NCBI GenBank assembly: GCA_041591085.1
Contig: JBFHSP010000026.1
Location: 1 to 23,291 of the forward strand
Length of the DNA stretch: 23,291 bases
DNA from: Pleionea sp041591085
GTDB lineage: Bacteria; Pseudomonadota; Gammaproteobacteria; Enterobacterales; Kangiellaceae
Direction: 5' to 3'
The notes under the pieces were generated by a model. That model had not been told where the DNA came from, ran no database searches, and worked only from the letters and a program-made list of their open reading frames with translations. Position numbers and translations under genes: made by a program. Below are positions 1 through 7,534 of this stretch, one piece after another (the first letter of the stretch is position 1; each line of letters starts with the position of its first letter).

Positions 1-1254
1 ACGCTGTTGCTTGATGACAATGACAGTCGTCACAAATGGATTAAAGCACAAATATTGTTGGCTTTATTGATGAGTGCAGTCAGTGCGCTTATGTTTGGAC
101 TGCTAAGTATGAATGCGGTATTTTCAAATTTATTAGCTATTCCAACTATTAGTTTCATCGTTCTGCCATTAGATTTTTTGTTACTTTTGATCAGCTTGTT
201 TCATGAAACTACTGGAATGGTCAGTCAATCGATTCTAGCGCTCAATGATTTTGTTTTGATTTGGTTAACTGCCTTTTTATTAATTGTAAACGAATCGCTT
301 CCGGCTATTTTTCTTTCTGATATTGAGGCATTTCTTTTATTAGTTTTATTTGTTGGAAGTGCGATTGCAGTCAAATTTCGATTTTATCAACTAATAATCT
401 GGCTATTGAGCAGCGTAGTAATAACTTGGTTAGTTTATTTGAGCACTCAAAGTAGAAAGCAAATTGAAGTGATTTTCTTTGATATAGGACAGGGACAATC
501 AGTTGCTGTAAAAGTTGATAATTCTTGGTGGCTTTATGATTTAGGATTTTATAACCAACATTCTGATCAAACCTCAAATGTTGTTGTTCCTTATTTGCGC
601 CAGAACGGAGTCGATCAATTAGAGGGCTTAATCATTAGTCATAAGGATAGCGATCACGCTGGCAATTATTTGGCTGTAATTGATGAGTTCAAACCCAAAA
701 AACTTATCGTTGGAGAAGTCCTTAATAAGGCTAATGGCGTCCCTTGCGAAGGAAAAACGATTTTTTCTGACTCTTCAACAAGTAAAGCTGTTTGGTACTT
801 TTATCACTTTGCTAGGGCTTCGAAGCAGAAAAGTATCGATAACACGGGAAAACGGAATGATAACTCTTGTATTGCACTTCTGGACTTTCACGGATTTAAG
901 TTTCTGTTTACAGGTGATATTGAAAAAAAAGCGGAACGTTGGTTAATTGACCAGTCTATCGGACCTGTTCATGTAATGACCGTTCCGCACCATGGTAGTT
1001 TGACCTCTTCAAGTGAAGAATTTCTCGACTATTTTTCACCACAACTGGCGATTGTTAGTAGTGGATATTTGAATCGGTTTAAACATCCAAGAAAGGAAGT
1101 CCAGAATCGTTACAAAGAACTCAATATTGAGTTTATCAACGTTTCTGAAGTTGGAATGACGCGACTTATCACAAGCCAGAACGGTCAAAAAATGAGCGTT
1201 GTGTCCCAGCGTAGCGAAAAGCGGAGGTGGTGGCATCATCAATCTAACCAATAG
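1..1254 (+). CDS. comEC: ComEC/Rec2 DNA-uptake channel protein, C-terminal part (5' end outside window)
   Basis: ComEC forms the inner-membrane channel that brings single-stranded DNA into the cytoplasm during natural transformation. The reading frame is open at base 1, so only the last 417 residues are visible. The first ~145 are hydrophobic helices, the end of the Competence domain. A metallo-beta-lactamase-like domain follows: FFDIGQGQS near residue 160, the metal-binding motif ISHKDSDHAGN near 212-222, FTGDIE near 305 and VPHHGS near 329. These are the expected ligands of the ComEC C-terminal hydrolase domain, so it looks intact. The TTG at base 7 is just an internal Leu codon. Downstream is exbB after 70 bases; comEC next to an exbB/exbD or msbA/lpxK operon is a standard gammaproteobacterial arrangement. 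A ComEC homologue alone does not prove competence. Confidence 0.9.
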   Translation, partial: TLLLDDNDSRHKWIKAQILLALLMSAVSALMFGLLSMNAVFSNLLAIPTISFIVLPLDFLLLLISLFHETTGMVSQSILALNDFVLIWLTAFLLIVNESLPAIFLSDIEAFLLLVLFVGSAIAVKFRFYQLIIWLLSSVVITWLVYLSTQSRKQIEVIFFDIGQGQSVAVKVDNSWWLYDLGFYNQHSDQTSNVVVPYLRQNGVDQLEGLIISHKDSDHAGNYLAVIDEFKPKKLIVGEVLNKANGVPCEGKTIFSDSSTSKAVWYFYHFARASKQKSIDNTGKRNDNSCIALLDFHGFKFLFTGDIEKKAERWLIDQSIGPVHVMTVPHHGSLTSSSEEFLDYFSPQLAIVSSGYLNRFKHPRKEVQNRYKELNIEFINVSEVGMTRLITSQNGQKMSVVSQRSEKRRWWHHQSNQ

Positions 1255-1324
1255 CCTGCCATAATCGCGCATTTGTTAAAAGAGTGTGATAAATTAGCGC
1301 AATACTAACTTGGGAGTTTATTGA

Positions 1325-1948
1325 GTGCTTTTCGATATTATAAAAAATGGCGGCTGGGTAATGTGGCCCATTATTTTATCTTCAATTTTAGCGTTAATTA
1401 TTTGTATCGAGCGCTTTTGGACATTGCAGCGCAACCGCATCACTCCGAAGCACTTGGTTGCTCAAGTATGGACCTGGATCAAAAACAATCAGCTTGATAA
1501 GAAAAAACTCAAGTCATTAAAAGAGTCTTCACCGTTAGGTGAAATTTTAGCCGCTGGCATTGTAAATCATGCGCATGGCCGTGAAACCATGAAGGAAGCT
1601 ATCCGTGATTCGGGGCGCCAAGTGGTGGTTCGCCTTGAACGTTTTTTAAACACCCTCGGAACGGTTGCTCTCGTTTCTCCTTTGCTTGGATTGTTAGGTA
1701 CCGTAATTGGAATGATCAAAGTGTTCACTGTTATTACCGTTCAAGGCGTTGGTGATGCCAATGCTTTAGCAGGTGGTATTTCTGAAGCTTTATTAACAAC
1801 GGCGGCAGGGTTAACTGTTGCCATTCCCGCGCTCATTTTTCATCGTTTTTTTGAAAGACGAGTGGATGAACTTGTGGTGGTAATGGAAGAAGAAGCGTTG
1901 AAGATGGTTGAAGTTCTTCATGGCGAGCGCGAAGCGCTCGATAAGTAG
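1325..1948 (+). CDS. exbB: MotA/TolQ/ExbB-family proton channel protein
   Basis: This is the channel-forming subunit of an ExbB/ExbD-type motor that uses the proton gradient to energise envelope processes. It has 207 residues. One transmembrane helix lies at ~13-30 with the family-typical ERFW just after it, then a cytoplasmic loop, then two helices around 116-137 and 150-172 carrying the conserved ALLTTAAGLTVAIPALIFHRF pattern typical of the family. The start is GTG, with GGGAG at 1312-1316 eight bases upstream. exbD follows after nine bases, so the pair is co-transcribed. No tonB gene is nearby. In Pseudomonas the equivalent pair sits between comEC and lpxK, which suggests an envelope or lipid A role rather than classical siderophore uptake, but this is inferred from context only. 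TolQ is the alternative name; the position beside exbD and msbA, without tolA or tolB, argues against it. Confidence 0.88.
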   Translation: MLFDIIKNGGWVMWPIILSSILALIICIERFWTLQRNRITPKHLVAQVWTWIKNNQLDKKKLKSLKESSPLGEILAAGIVNHAHGRETMKEAIRDSGRQVVVRLERFLNTLGTVALVSPLLGLLGTVIGMIKVFTVITVQGVGDANALAGGISEALLTTAAGLTVAIPALIFHRFFERRVDELVVVMEEEALKMVEVLHGEREALDK

Positions 1949-1957
1949 GAGCTGGCT

Positions 1958-2380
1958 GTGTTTAATCGAGCAAAAAAATCGGAAGTATCGGTCAACTTAA
2001 CACCGTTAATTGATGTTGTATTTTTACTTCTTATTTTCTTTATGGTCTCGACCAGTTTTAATCGAGAAACTCAAATTAAACTTGAGTTACCTACTGCCAG
2101 CGGTGATCCACTTGAAGCCACCACCGATATGATTGAAATCAGTGTTGATAATGAAGGTCGTTTTTTTGTTAACGCTAAACCGATTGTTAATACTCAAGTT
2201 GAAACCCTGATAAAAGCAATTGAAATAGTCGGGCAAGGTGATAAAAAGCTTCCGGTTGTGATCAGTGCTGATGCAAATGCGCCATATCAAGCCGTTGTTA
2301 CTGCAATGGATGCTTCTCGTAAAACAGGGTATTTTAACTTCACCATGGCCACTCGGCGACCTCAGGAAGGTGGCCGTTGA
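1958..2380 (+). CDS. exbD: ExbD/TolR-family biopolymer transport protein
   Basis: This is the periplasmic-facing partner of the ExbB channel. It has 140 residues: a short charged cytoplasmic N-terminus, one transmembrane helix at ~16-36 and a periplasmic domain. The helix begins VNLTPLIDVVFLLLIFF, where Asp19 is the conserved proton-carrying aspartate of ExbD/TolR. The C-terminal domain has the usual VVISADANAPYQAVVTAMD stretch. The start is GTG with AGGAG at 1947-1951, six bases away, overlapping the exbB stop region. The stop overlaps the next start (TTGA at 2377-2380), so translation is probably coupled to msbA. Confidence 0.9.
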   Translation: MFNRAKKSEVSVNLTPLIDVVFLLLIFFMVSTSFNRETQIKLELPTASGDPLEATTDMIEISVDNEGRFFVNAKPIVNTQVETLIKAIEIVGQGDKKLPVVISADANAPYQAVVTAMDASRKTGYFNFTMATRRPQEGGR

Positions 2381-4116
2381 GCGAGCGCAAAGGCTGGGCA
2401 ACTTATAAACGGCTATTTAGCTACACGTTAAAATTTTGGCCAATGTATATTGCCGCATTAGTCAGTACCATTATTTACTCAGTGATTGAAACCGAATTAG
2501 TGGCGGGCTTTCAATACATTATTGACGATGCGCTAATTAAAAAAGACGAAACGTTTTTAGCGCAACTGCCATTTATAATTGTACTAGCGGTGCTGATCAG
2601 AAGCGTTGCAGGATTTTTTAGTGTTTACTGTTTTGAATGGATTGGTCGCAAAGTCGTTGAAACTATGCGAGTAGAATTATTCGCAAAATACTTAAAGCTA
2701 CCGATACGATTTTTTGACAAGGAAAGCTCTGGTGATTTAGTTTCAAAAATTACCTTTAATGCTGAAACCGTTACTCAGGCGGCCACGCAAGCTATATCTA
2801 ATATTTTACGCAGTGGCGGAATTATTATTTATGCCATTATTAAGATGGCAATGATCAGTTGGACCTTGACCCTGATCTATTTGATTACTGCGCCAGCTAT
2901 GGCTTATGTGGTTAATTTGGCAGCCAAGCGATTTCGAAAAATTAGCCATAAAATTCAAGACTCGATGGGTTTGGTGACTCAAATTTCGCAAGAATCAATC
3001 GAAGGGATTAAAGTTGTAAAAACTTTTGGTGGAGAAACTTACGAAAATAAACAATTCTCAGAGGCTGCAGAGTATAACTTTCGTCAATCTTTGAAAATGA
3101 CTTCCACTAAAGCTCTCAGCTCTTCACTGATTCAGGTGATTGCAGCCGTTGGTTTAGCTTTTGTGTTTTGGATTGCTACTCGCCAATTTTTATCGGGCAC
3201 TTTCTCTGAAGGTCAGTTTGTCGCATTTTTTATGTTGATTATGTACATCATGAAGCCGCTAAAAGATCTGTCTAACGTCAATAGCGTTTTGCAACGAGGA
3301 ATTGCTGGAGCTGAAAGTATATTTGAAGTACTCGACCAACAAGAAGAAGTGAGCACAGGTAAAAAGCTTGAGCAAAAGGTCAAGGGAAATATCGAGTTTA
3401 ATCAAGTGAGTTTTGGTTACGGTGATCAAACCGACTCAGTCTTAAAAAATATTTCTTTATCGATTAAAGCGGGAGAAACCGTTGCTTTTGTGGGTCCATC
3501 TGGAAGTGGAAAAACAACATTGACTCATTTGCTGCTTAAATTTTACGATCCTAAACAAGGCAACATCCGTATTGATGGTGAAAACCTATCAGATATTGAA
3601 CTAGCATCATTACGTTCACAATTTGCTTATGTATCACAACAGGTTGTAATGTTTAATGATTCGGTAAAGGCTAATATAGCTTATGGTCAATTAGCTTTGA
3701 AAGACGACCAAGCTTTGGCCGATGCCATCGACCACGCCTATCTTACTGATGTAATTGAAGCGCTAGACGAAGGTATTGAAACTCAAGTGGGCAATTCTGG
3801 TGCTCGATTAAGTGGAGGACAACGCCAGCGAGTGTCCATTGCAAGAGCTATTTTAAAAGATGCCCCGATTTTGATTTTGGATGAAGCAACTTCTGCACTT
3901 GATAATGAATCAGAAAAGAAAATTCAAAGAGCGCTCGATAATTTAATCCAAGACCGAACTACAATCGTGATTGCTCATCGCCTCTCAACCGTTGAAAAAG
4001 CAGATAGAATATTTGTAATTAAAAACGGTGAATTAGTTGAGCAGGGCAAGCATCAAGAATTAATGTTGCTTAACGGTGAGTATCGTCAACTGTATGACAT
4101 GCAATTTGCTAATTAA
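2377..4116 (+). CDS. msbA: MsbA lipid A export ATP-binding/permease
   Basis: MsbA is a homodimeric ABC exporter that flips core-lipid A from the inner to the outer leaflet of the inner membrane. It has 579 residues, close to the 582 of E. coli. An N-terminal six-helix domain covers ~20-310 and an ATPase domain follows. Walker A is GPSGSGKTT (373-381), the Q-loop glutamine is Q421, the signature LSGGQ is 478-482, Walker B ILILDE is 498-503 and the switch histidine is H534. All catalytic residues are present. The start is TTG overlapping the exbD stop, with AGGAAGG at 2364-2370 six bases upstream. lpxK follows after 11 bases, the usual msbA-lpxK order, which supports the lipid A substrate over a generic exporter. 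Confidence 0.94.
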   Translation: MSERKGWATYKRLFSYTLKFWPMYIAALVSTIIYSVIETELVAGFQYIIDDALIKKDETFLAQLPFIIVLAVLIRSVAGFFSVYCFEWIGRKVVETMRVELFAKYLKLPIRFFDKESSGDLVSKITFNAETVTQAATQAISNILRSGGIIIYAIIKMAMISWTLTLIYLITAPAMAYVVNLAAKRFRKISHKIQDSMGLVTQISQESIEGIKVVKTFGGETYENKQFSEAAEYNFRQSLKMTSTKALSSSLIQVIAAVGLAFVFWIATRQFLSGTFSEGQFVAFFMLIMYIMKPLKDLSNVNSVLQRGIAGAESIFEVLDQQEEVSTGKKLEQKVKGNIEFNQVSFGYGDQTDSVLKNISLSIKAGETVAFVGPSGSGKTTLTHLLLKFYDPKQGNIRIDGENLSDIELASLRSQFAYVSQQVVMFNDSVKANIAYGQLALKDDQALADAIDHAYLTDVIEALDEGIETQVGNSGARLSGGQRQRVSIARAILKDAPILILDEATSALDNESEKKIQRALDNLIQDRTTIVIAHRLSTVEKADRIFVIKNGELVEQGKHQELMLLNGEYRQLYDMQFAN

Positions 4117-4127
4117 ATGACATCATC

Positions 4128-5150
4128 ATGAGCTCTGTTATCGAAAAGTTTTGGTATCGAAAATCTTTATTGCATTGGTTATTTCTACCATTACATTTAC
4201 TGTTAACGAGCTTTGTTTTATTAAAACGATTTTTAGGCAAAGCTACGGCTTATAAAAAAGCAGTGATCGGCGAACCTTTTGTTATTGTTGCCGGTAATAT
4301 TACTGCGGGTGGCACAGGAAAAACTCCTTTTATTTGTTGGCTGGTTGAGCAGTTTCAAGCACGCCATATATCTGTTGGTATTGTCAGTCGTGGATATGGC
4401 GGTAAATCGGAATGCTATCCTTTACAAGTAACCTCTAAAGTTAACGCAAGCGAGTGTGGTGACGAACCTAAAATGCTCTCAGATAAATTGAGTGTTCCAG
4501 TAGTTGTTGCGCCGAACCGTCAATCAGCAGTGAATCATTTAAAAGCACAATTTCAACCAGATGTTGTGATCAGCGACGATGGACTGCAACATTATGCAAT
4601 GCGAAGAGACTTTGAAATTTGTCTGATAGATGGTTATCGGTTTTTGGGAAATGCATTGTTGATGCCTTTTGGCCCATTAAGAGAAACAAGAAGTCGATTA
4701 AATTCAGTTGATTGGATAGTGCAAAATAGTGGTAAGCAGGCATTTGAACATTACTTTTCGATTAAGCCAGCGTTTTTAGTCAATCTAAAAACGCACGAAC
4801 GGATCGATATCAAAAGCCAAAGTGTACCATTTAAAGTTTGTCACGCTGTTTGTGGACTAGGCAATCCAACAAAATTTAAAAAAACGTTAGAAGAGTTAGA
4901 TTTGAGTTTTGATTTGAAAACTTTTTCCGATCACCACTCATTTAGTGAAAAAGATTTTAATTTTGATTCAGAACATGCAGTTGTGATGACCGAAAAAGAC
5001 GCGGTAAAATGTTTTGAGTTTGCAAAAGAGAATTGGTGGTATATTTCTATTCAACTCGAGTCAAATCAAGCGTTAAAGAATGCGTTTGAAAAGTTGGTTG
5101 TAACAATAGAACAATCTCGCCGCCATGATTGTAACGTGGAGCTAACATGA
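4128..5150 (+). CDS. lpxK: Tetraacyldisaccharide 4'-kinase LpxK
   Basis: LpxK phosphorylates the 4' position of the tetraacyldisaccharide-1-phosphate lipid A precursor at the cytoplasmic face of the inner membrane. It has 340 residues. A hydrophobic membrane-association stretch lies at ~15-33. The family's unusual P-loop GNITAGGTGKTP is at 56-67, followed by SRGYGG, DEPKML, and DDGLQHYAMRRD with MPFGPLRE. These are the LpxK signature blocks. I see no good ribosome binding site before this ATG, so translation may depend on coupling to msbA 11 bases upstream. The stop overlaps the next start as ATGA. Confidence 0.94.
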   Translation: MSSVIEKFWYRKSLLHWLFLPLHLLLTSFVLLKRFLGKATAYKKAVIGEPFVIVAGNITAGGTGKTPFICWLVEQFQARHISVGIVSRGYGGKSECYPLQVTSKVNASECGDEPKMLSDKLSVPVVVAPNRQSAVNHLKAQFQPDVVISDDGLQHYAMRRDFEICLIDGYRFLGNALLMPFGPLRETRSRLNSVDWIVQNSGKQAFEHYFSIKPAFLVNLKTHERIDIKSQSVPFKVCHAVCGLGNPTKFKKTLEELDLSFDLKTFSDHHSFSEKDFNFDSEHAVVMTEKDAVKCFEFAKENWWYISIQLESNQALKNAFEKLVVTIEQSRRHDCNVELT

Positions 5151-5341
5151 AAAAGCAATTATTAGAAATATTGGTTTGTCCCAATTGCAATGGAAAACTT
5201 AAATTAACCAGTGATGAGACATCGCTGGTTTGTAGTTACGATAAGCTATGTTTTGTAATAGTTGATGGTATTCCACATATGCTTGCTGAGGAGGCCAAAA
5301 CCTTGTCATTGGAAGAGTACGAACAGCTAAGTTTTAAGTAA
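5147..5341 (+). CDS. Trm112-family protein (YcaR-like)
   Basis: A 64-residue protein of the Trm112/YcaR family. It starts KKQLLEILVCPNCNGKL, with a CxxC pair that resembles a zinc knuckle, and ends with the family-typical VDGIPHMLAEEA. In eukaryotes and archaea Trm112 activates methyltransferases; in proteobacteria the gene sits almost always between lpxK and kdsB and its role is not settled. The ATG overlaps the lpxK stop (ATGA), with GGAG at 5138-5141. A third cysteine follows in LVCSYDK, and a fourth in KLCFV is not part of the usual pattern as I know it. Confidence 0.88.
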   Translation: MKKQLLEILVCPNCNGKLKLTSDETSLVCSYDKLCFVIVDGIPHMLAEEAKTLSLEEYEQLSFK

Positions 5342-5353
5342 AAAGGTGTAAAC

Positions 5354-6106
5354 ATGAGCGCTTTTAAAGTTGTTATCCCAGCAAGAATGCAATCAACTCG
5401 ATTACCCAAAAAGCCATTAGCTATGATCAATGGAAAAACCATGATCGAACGTGTAGTTGCTCAGGCAAGATCTTCAATGGCGGAAGAAGTAGTGGTAGCA
5501 ACCGATCATCCAGAAATTAAATCGGTGGTTGAAAGTTTTGGTGGCCTGGCGGTTTTAACGTCGCCCGATCACCAATCCGGTACTGATAGACTTTATGAAA
5601 CTGTCCAAATAATGAATTGGGCGGATGAAACTGTTATTGTCAATGTTCAAGGTGACGAACCTTTTATTCCTCCTCAAACCATTAATCAAGTTGCACAGTT
5701 ATTACAGCCAATCGATCGCCAAATGGCTACGTTATGTACGCCGCTTATTTCTGAAGAGCAAATTGCTGATCCAAACCTTGTAAAGGTGGTCAAAACTCAT
5801 GGCCAACAAGCGATTTACTTTTCTCGTTCGGTCATTCCTTTTCATCGAGATCCAAATGAATCCATTGCTGAGCATCGTTATTATCGACATTTAGGTATTT
5901 ACGCTTATCGAGCGGGTTTTTTAGGCCAATTTGCACAATGGCAGCCATCATCGCTTGAACAAATGGAAAAGCTAGAACAGTTGCGGGTGTTAGAAAATGG
6001 CGAGAAAATTTTTATTGATGTGATAGAGCAAGCTCCACCGCATGGTGTTGATACTAAGGCCGATCTTGAAAAAGCCATTCAATGGGCACAGCAGTTAGAA
6101 AACTGA
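5354..6106 (+). CDS. kdsB: 3-deoxy-manno-octulosonate cytidylyltransferase (CMP-Kdo synthetase)
   Basis: KdsB activates Kdo with CTP to give CMP-Kdo, the donor used to attach Kdo to lipid A precursors. It has 250 residues, near the usual 245-255. The nucleotide-binding N-terminus VVIPARMQSTRLPKKPL is clear, followed by VVVATDHPEI, SPDHQSGTDRL and VNVQGDEPFI, and by GIYAYRAGFL and IDVIEQAPPHGVDT near the C-terminus. All are hallmark KdsB blocks. It lies 12 bases after the Trm112-like gene and is the last visible gene of the exbB-kdsB operon. It converges on the minus-strand phosphatase with only eight bases between the stops, and no hairpin terminator is evident there. Confidence 0.95.
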   Translation: MSAFKVVIPARMQSTRLPKKPLAMINGKTMIERVVAQARSSMAEEVVVATDHPEIKSVVESFGGLAVLTSPDHQSGTDRLYETVQIMNWADETVIVNVQGDEPFIPPQTINQVAQLLQPIDRQMATLCTPLISEEQIADPNLVKVVKTHGQQAIYFSRSVIPFHRDPNESIAEHRYYRHLGIYAYRAGFLGQFAQWQPSSLEQMEKLEQLRVLENGEKIFIDVIEQAPPHGVDTKADLEKAIQWAQQLEN

Positions 6107-6114
6107 TCCCGTAG

Positions 6115-6786
6115 TTATTCGAAAAGCGCGTCAAGTAATTCTTCGGAATGTTTGAGTGATAACTTTGCCGGCCAATTTTTAGGATTTTCACCAGGTACAA
6201 TGTAACCCCATAATGCAGCAATGGAATACATATTGGCAGCATTGGCGGCAATAATATCGCGTTCATCATCTCCAATATAGACACAACCGCTAGGATCTAA
6301 GTTGAGTGTTTTTGCAGCATTTAATAAAGGAAGAGGGTGCGGCTTTTTCTCTGCAAATGTATCACCACTAAATATTACCGAAGCTCGGGTTTCTAGTTGC
6401 AGTTGCTTCATTAATGGTTGGGTTAAAAAGTCCGGTTTATTGGTAATAATTCCCCAGGGTGTGCCTTCTGCTTCTAGTCGGGTAATCAGCTCTGCAATAC
6501 CAGAAAAAAGCTGAGTGTCTTTAACTAATCGGCGTTGATACAGAGTTAATAACCGAGTTCGCAAAGTTTCGTATTCTGGATGATTTGCATCAATTCCAAA
6601 GCCTAATGCAATTAAACCAGGTGCGCCTTTAGATACAAAAGGACGAATAGTTGAAAGAGGTAAGCTTGCTTTACCTTGACTTAGCAGTACTTGATTTAAT
6701 GCAAACCCTAAGTCTAATGCGGTGTCAGCAAAGGTGCCATCTAAATCGAACAGTACGGCGTCGAATTTACAACGTTTTTTACTCAT
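6115..6786 (-). CDS. HAD-family phosphatase, MupP/Gph-like
   Basis: A 223-residue HAD hydrolase of the phosphoglycolate phosphatase type. Motif I is FDLDGT with nucleophile D14 and acid/base D16, motif II is ITNK with T115, motif III is K148 in EKKPHP, and motif IV is GDDERD with D173 and D174. A helical cap domain lies between motif I and motif II. It is the third gene of an mtaD-ubiG-phosphatase series and starts 10 bases after ubiG. In Pseudomonas the gene in this place is mupP, encoding N-acetylmuramic acid 6-phosphate phosphatase of peptidoglycan recycling. That substrate is inferred from synteny; 2-phosphoglycolate (Gph) is the alternative. The ribosome binding site is weak (TAAGAA). 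Confidence 0.85.
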   Translation of the reverse strand: MSKKRCKFDAVLFDLDGTFADTALDLGFALNQVLLSQGKASLPLSTIRPFVSKGAPGLIALGFGIDANHPEYETLRTRLLTLYQRRLVKDTQLFSGIAELITRLEAEGTPWGIITNKPDFLTQPLMKQLQLETRASVIFSGDTFAEKKPHPLPLLNAAKTLNLDPSGCVYIGDDERDIIAANAANMYSIAALWGYIVPGENPKNWPAKLSLKHSEELLDALFE

Positions 6787-6796
6787 AAATTCTTAT

Positions 6797-7519
6797 TTAA
6801 ACCGAACTGTTTTTATAGTGACATAAGTAATTGACATCAAGATTACTTGAGTCGAGCCAATAGTTTTTAGTGAGTGGATTGTAATGCATTCCAGTCGATT
6901 TAATTAAACTAAGATTGGCATTTCGAGCCGCGCGGTCAAGCTCCGACGGTTTGATAAACTTCGCGTATTCATGAGTGCCTTTTGGGAGCATGTTCAGAAT
7001 ATACTCTGCACCGACAATGGCAAATAAAAAGCTTTTTGGATTTCGGTTAAGTGTTGAAAAAAACACATCAGCATTTGGTTTTGCTAAAACCGAACATGCT
7101 TTTATAATTGAACTAGGATCGGGTACATGTTCAAGCATTTCTAAACAAGTCACTACATCAAATGAGTTCGGGCGTTGTTCAGCTAGCTCTTCAGCGGTAA
7201 TTTTTATATATTCAACTTGTTGCCCTGATTCTAATTGATGCAGCTTTGCAACTGATAACGGAGCTTCACCCATATCTATTCCAACGACCTCTGCACCTAG
7301 TTGAGATAATGCATCGGCAACAATACCTCCACCGCAGCCAACATCTAAAATGCGTTTTCCTTTTACGCCTTTACAGGCTTTTTCTATAAATTCAATTCTC
7401 AAAGGATTGATGTCATGCAGTGGTTTGAATTCTGAGTTTTTGTCCCACCACCTTTCTGCTAAGTCTTCGAACTTTTTAATTTCGGCGTAATCAACATTGG
7501 CTGTATTTTCATGTGACAT
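6797..7519 (-). CDS. ubiG: Ubiquinone biosynthesis O-methyltransferase UbiG
   Basis: UbiG carries out both O-methylations of the ubiquinone pathway, using S-adenosylmethionine, at the inner membrane. It has 240 residues, the normal length. The start region contains FEDLAERWWDKNSEFKPLHDINPLR, a UbiG hallmark, in its first 41 residues. The SAM-binding motif ILDVGCGGG is at 57-65, with VGIDM after it and VVTCLEMLEHV further on. It lies 15 bases downstream of the mtaD-like gene and 10 bases upstream of the phosphatase, so the three probably form one transcript. Its product in the reaction, S-adenosylhomocysteine, is one of the possible substrates of the neighbouring deaminase. Confidence 0.95.
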   Translation of the reverse strand: MSHENTANVDYAEIKKFEDLAERWWDKNSEFKPLHDINPLRIEFIEKACKGVKGKRILDVGCGGGIVADALSQLGAEVVGIDMGEAPLSVAKLHQLESGQQVEYIKITAEELAEQRPNSFDVVTCLEMLEHVPDPSSIIKACSVLAKPNADVFFSTLNRNPKSFLFAIVGAEYILNMLPKGTHEYAKFIKPSELDRAARNANLSLIKSTGMHYNPLTKNYWLDSSNLDVNYLCHYKNSSV

Positions 7520-7534
7520 GGTCAGAAGTTCCGC

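Noticed and set aside
1271..1300. Promoter for exbB (TTGTTA with TGATAAATT)
   Set aside because: Both elements are weak and the spacing is poor; read-through from comEC is equally likely.
6101..6120. Bidirectional terminator between kdsB and the phosphatase
   Set aside because: The stops are eight bases apart and no stem with T run is visible there.
6302..6514. Plus-strand open frame opposite the phosphatase
   Set aside because: Antisense shadow of a gene with complete HAD motifs.
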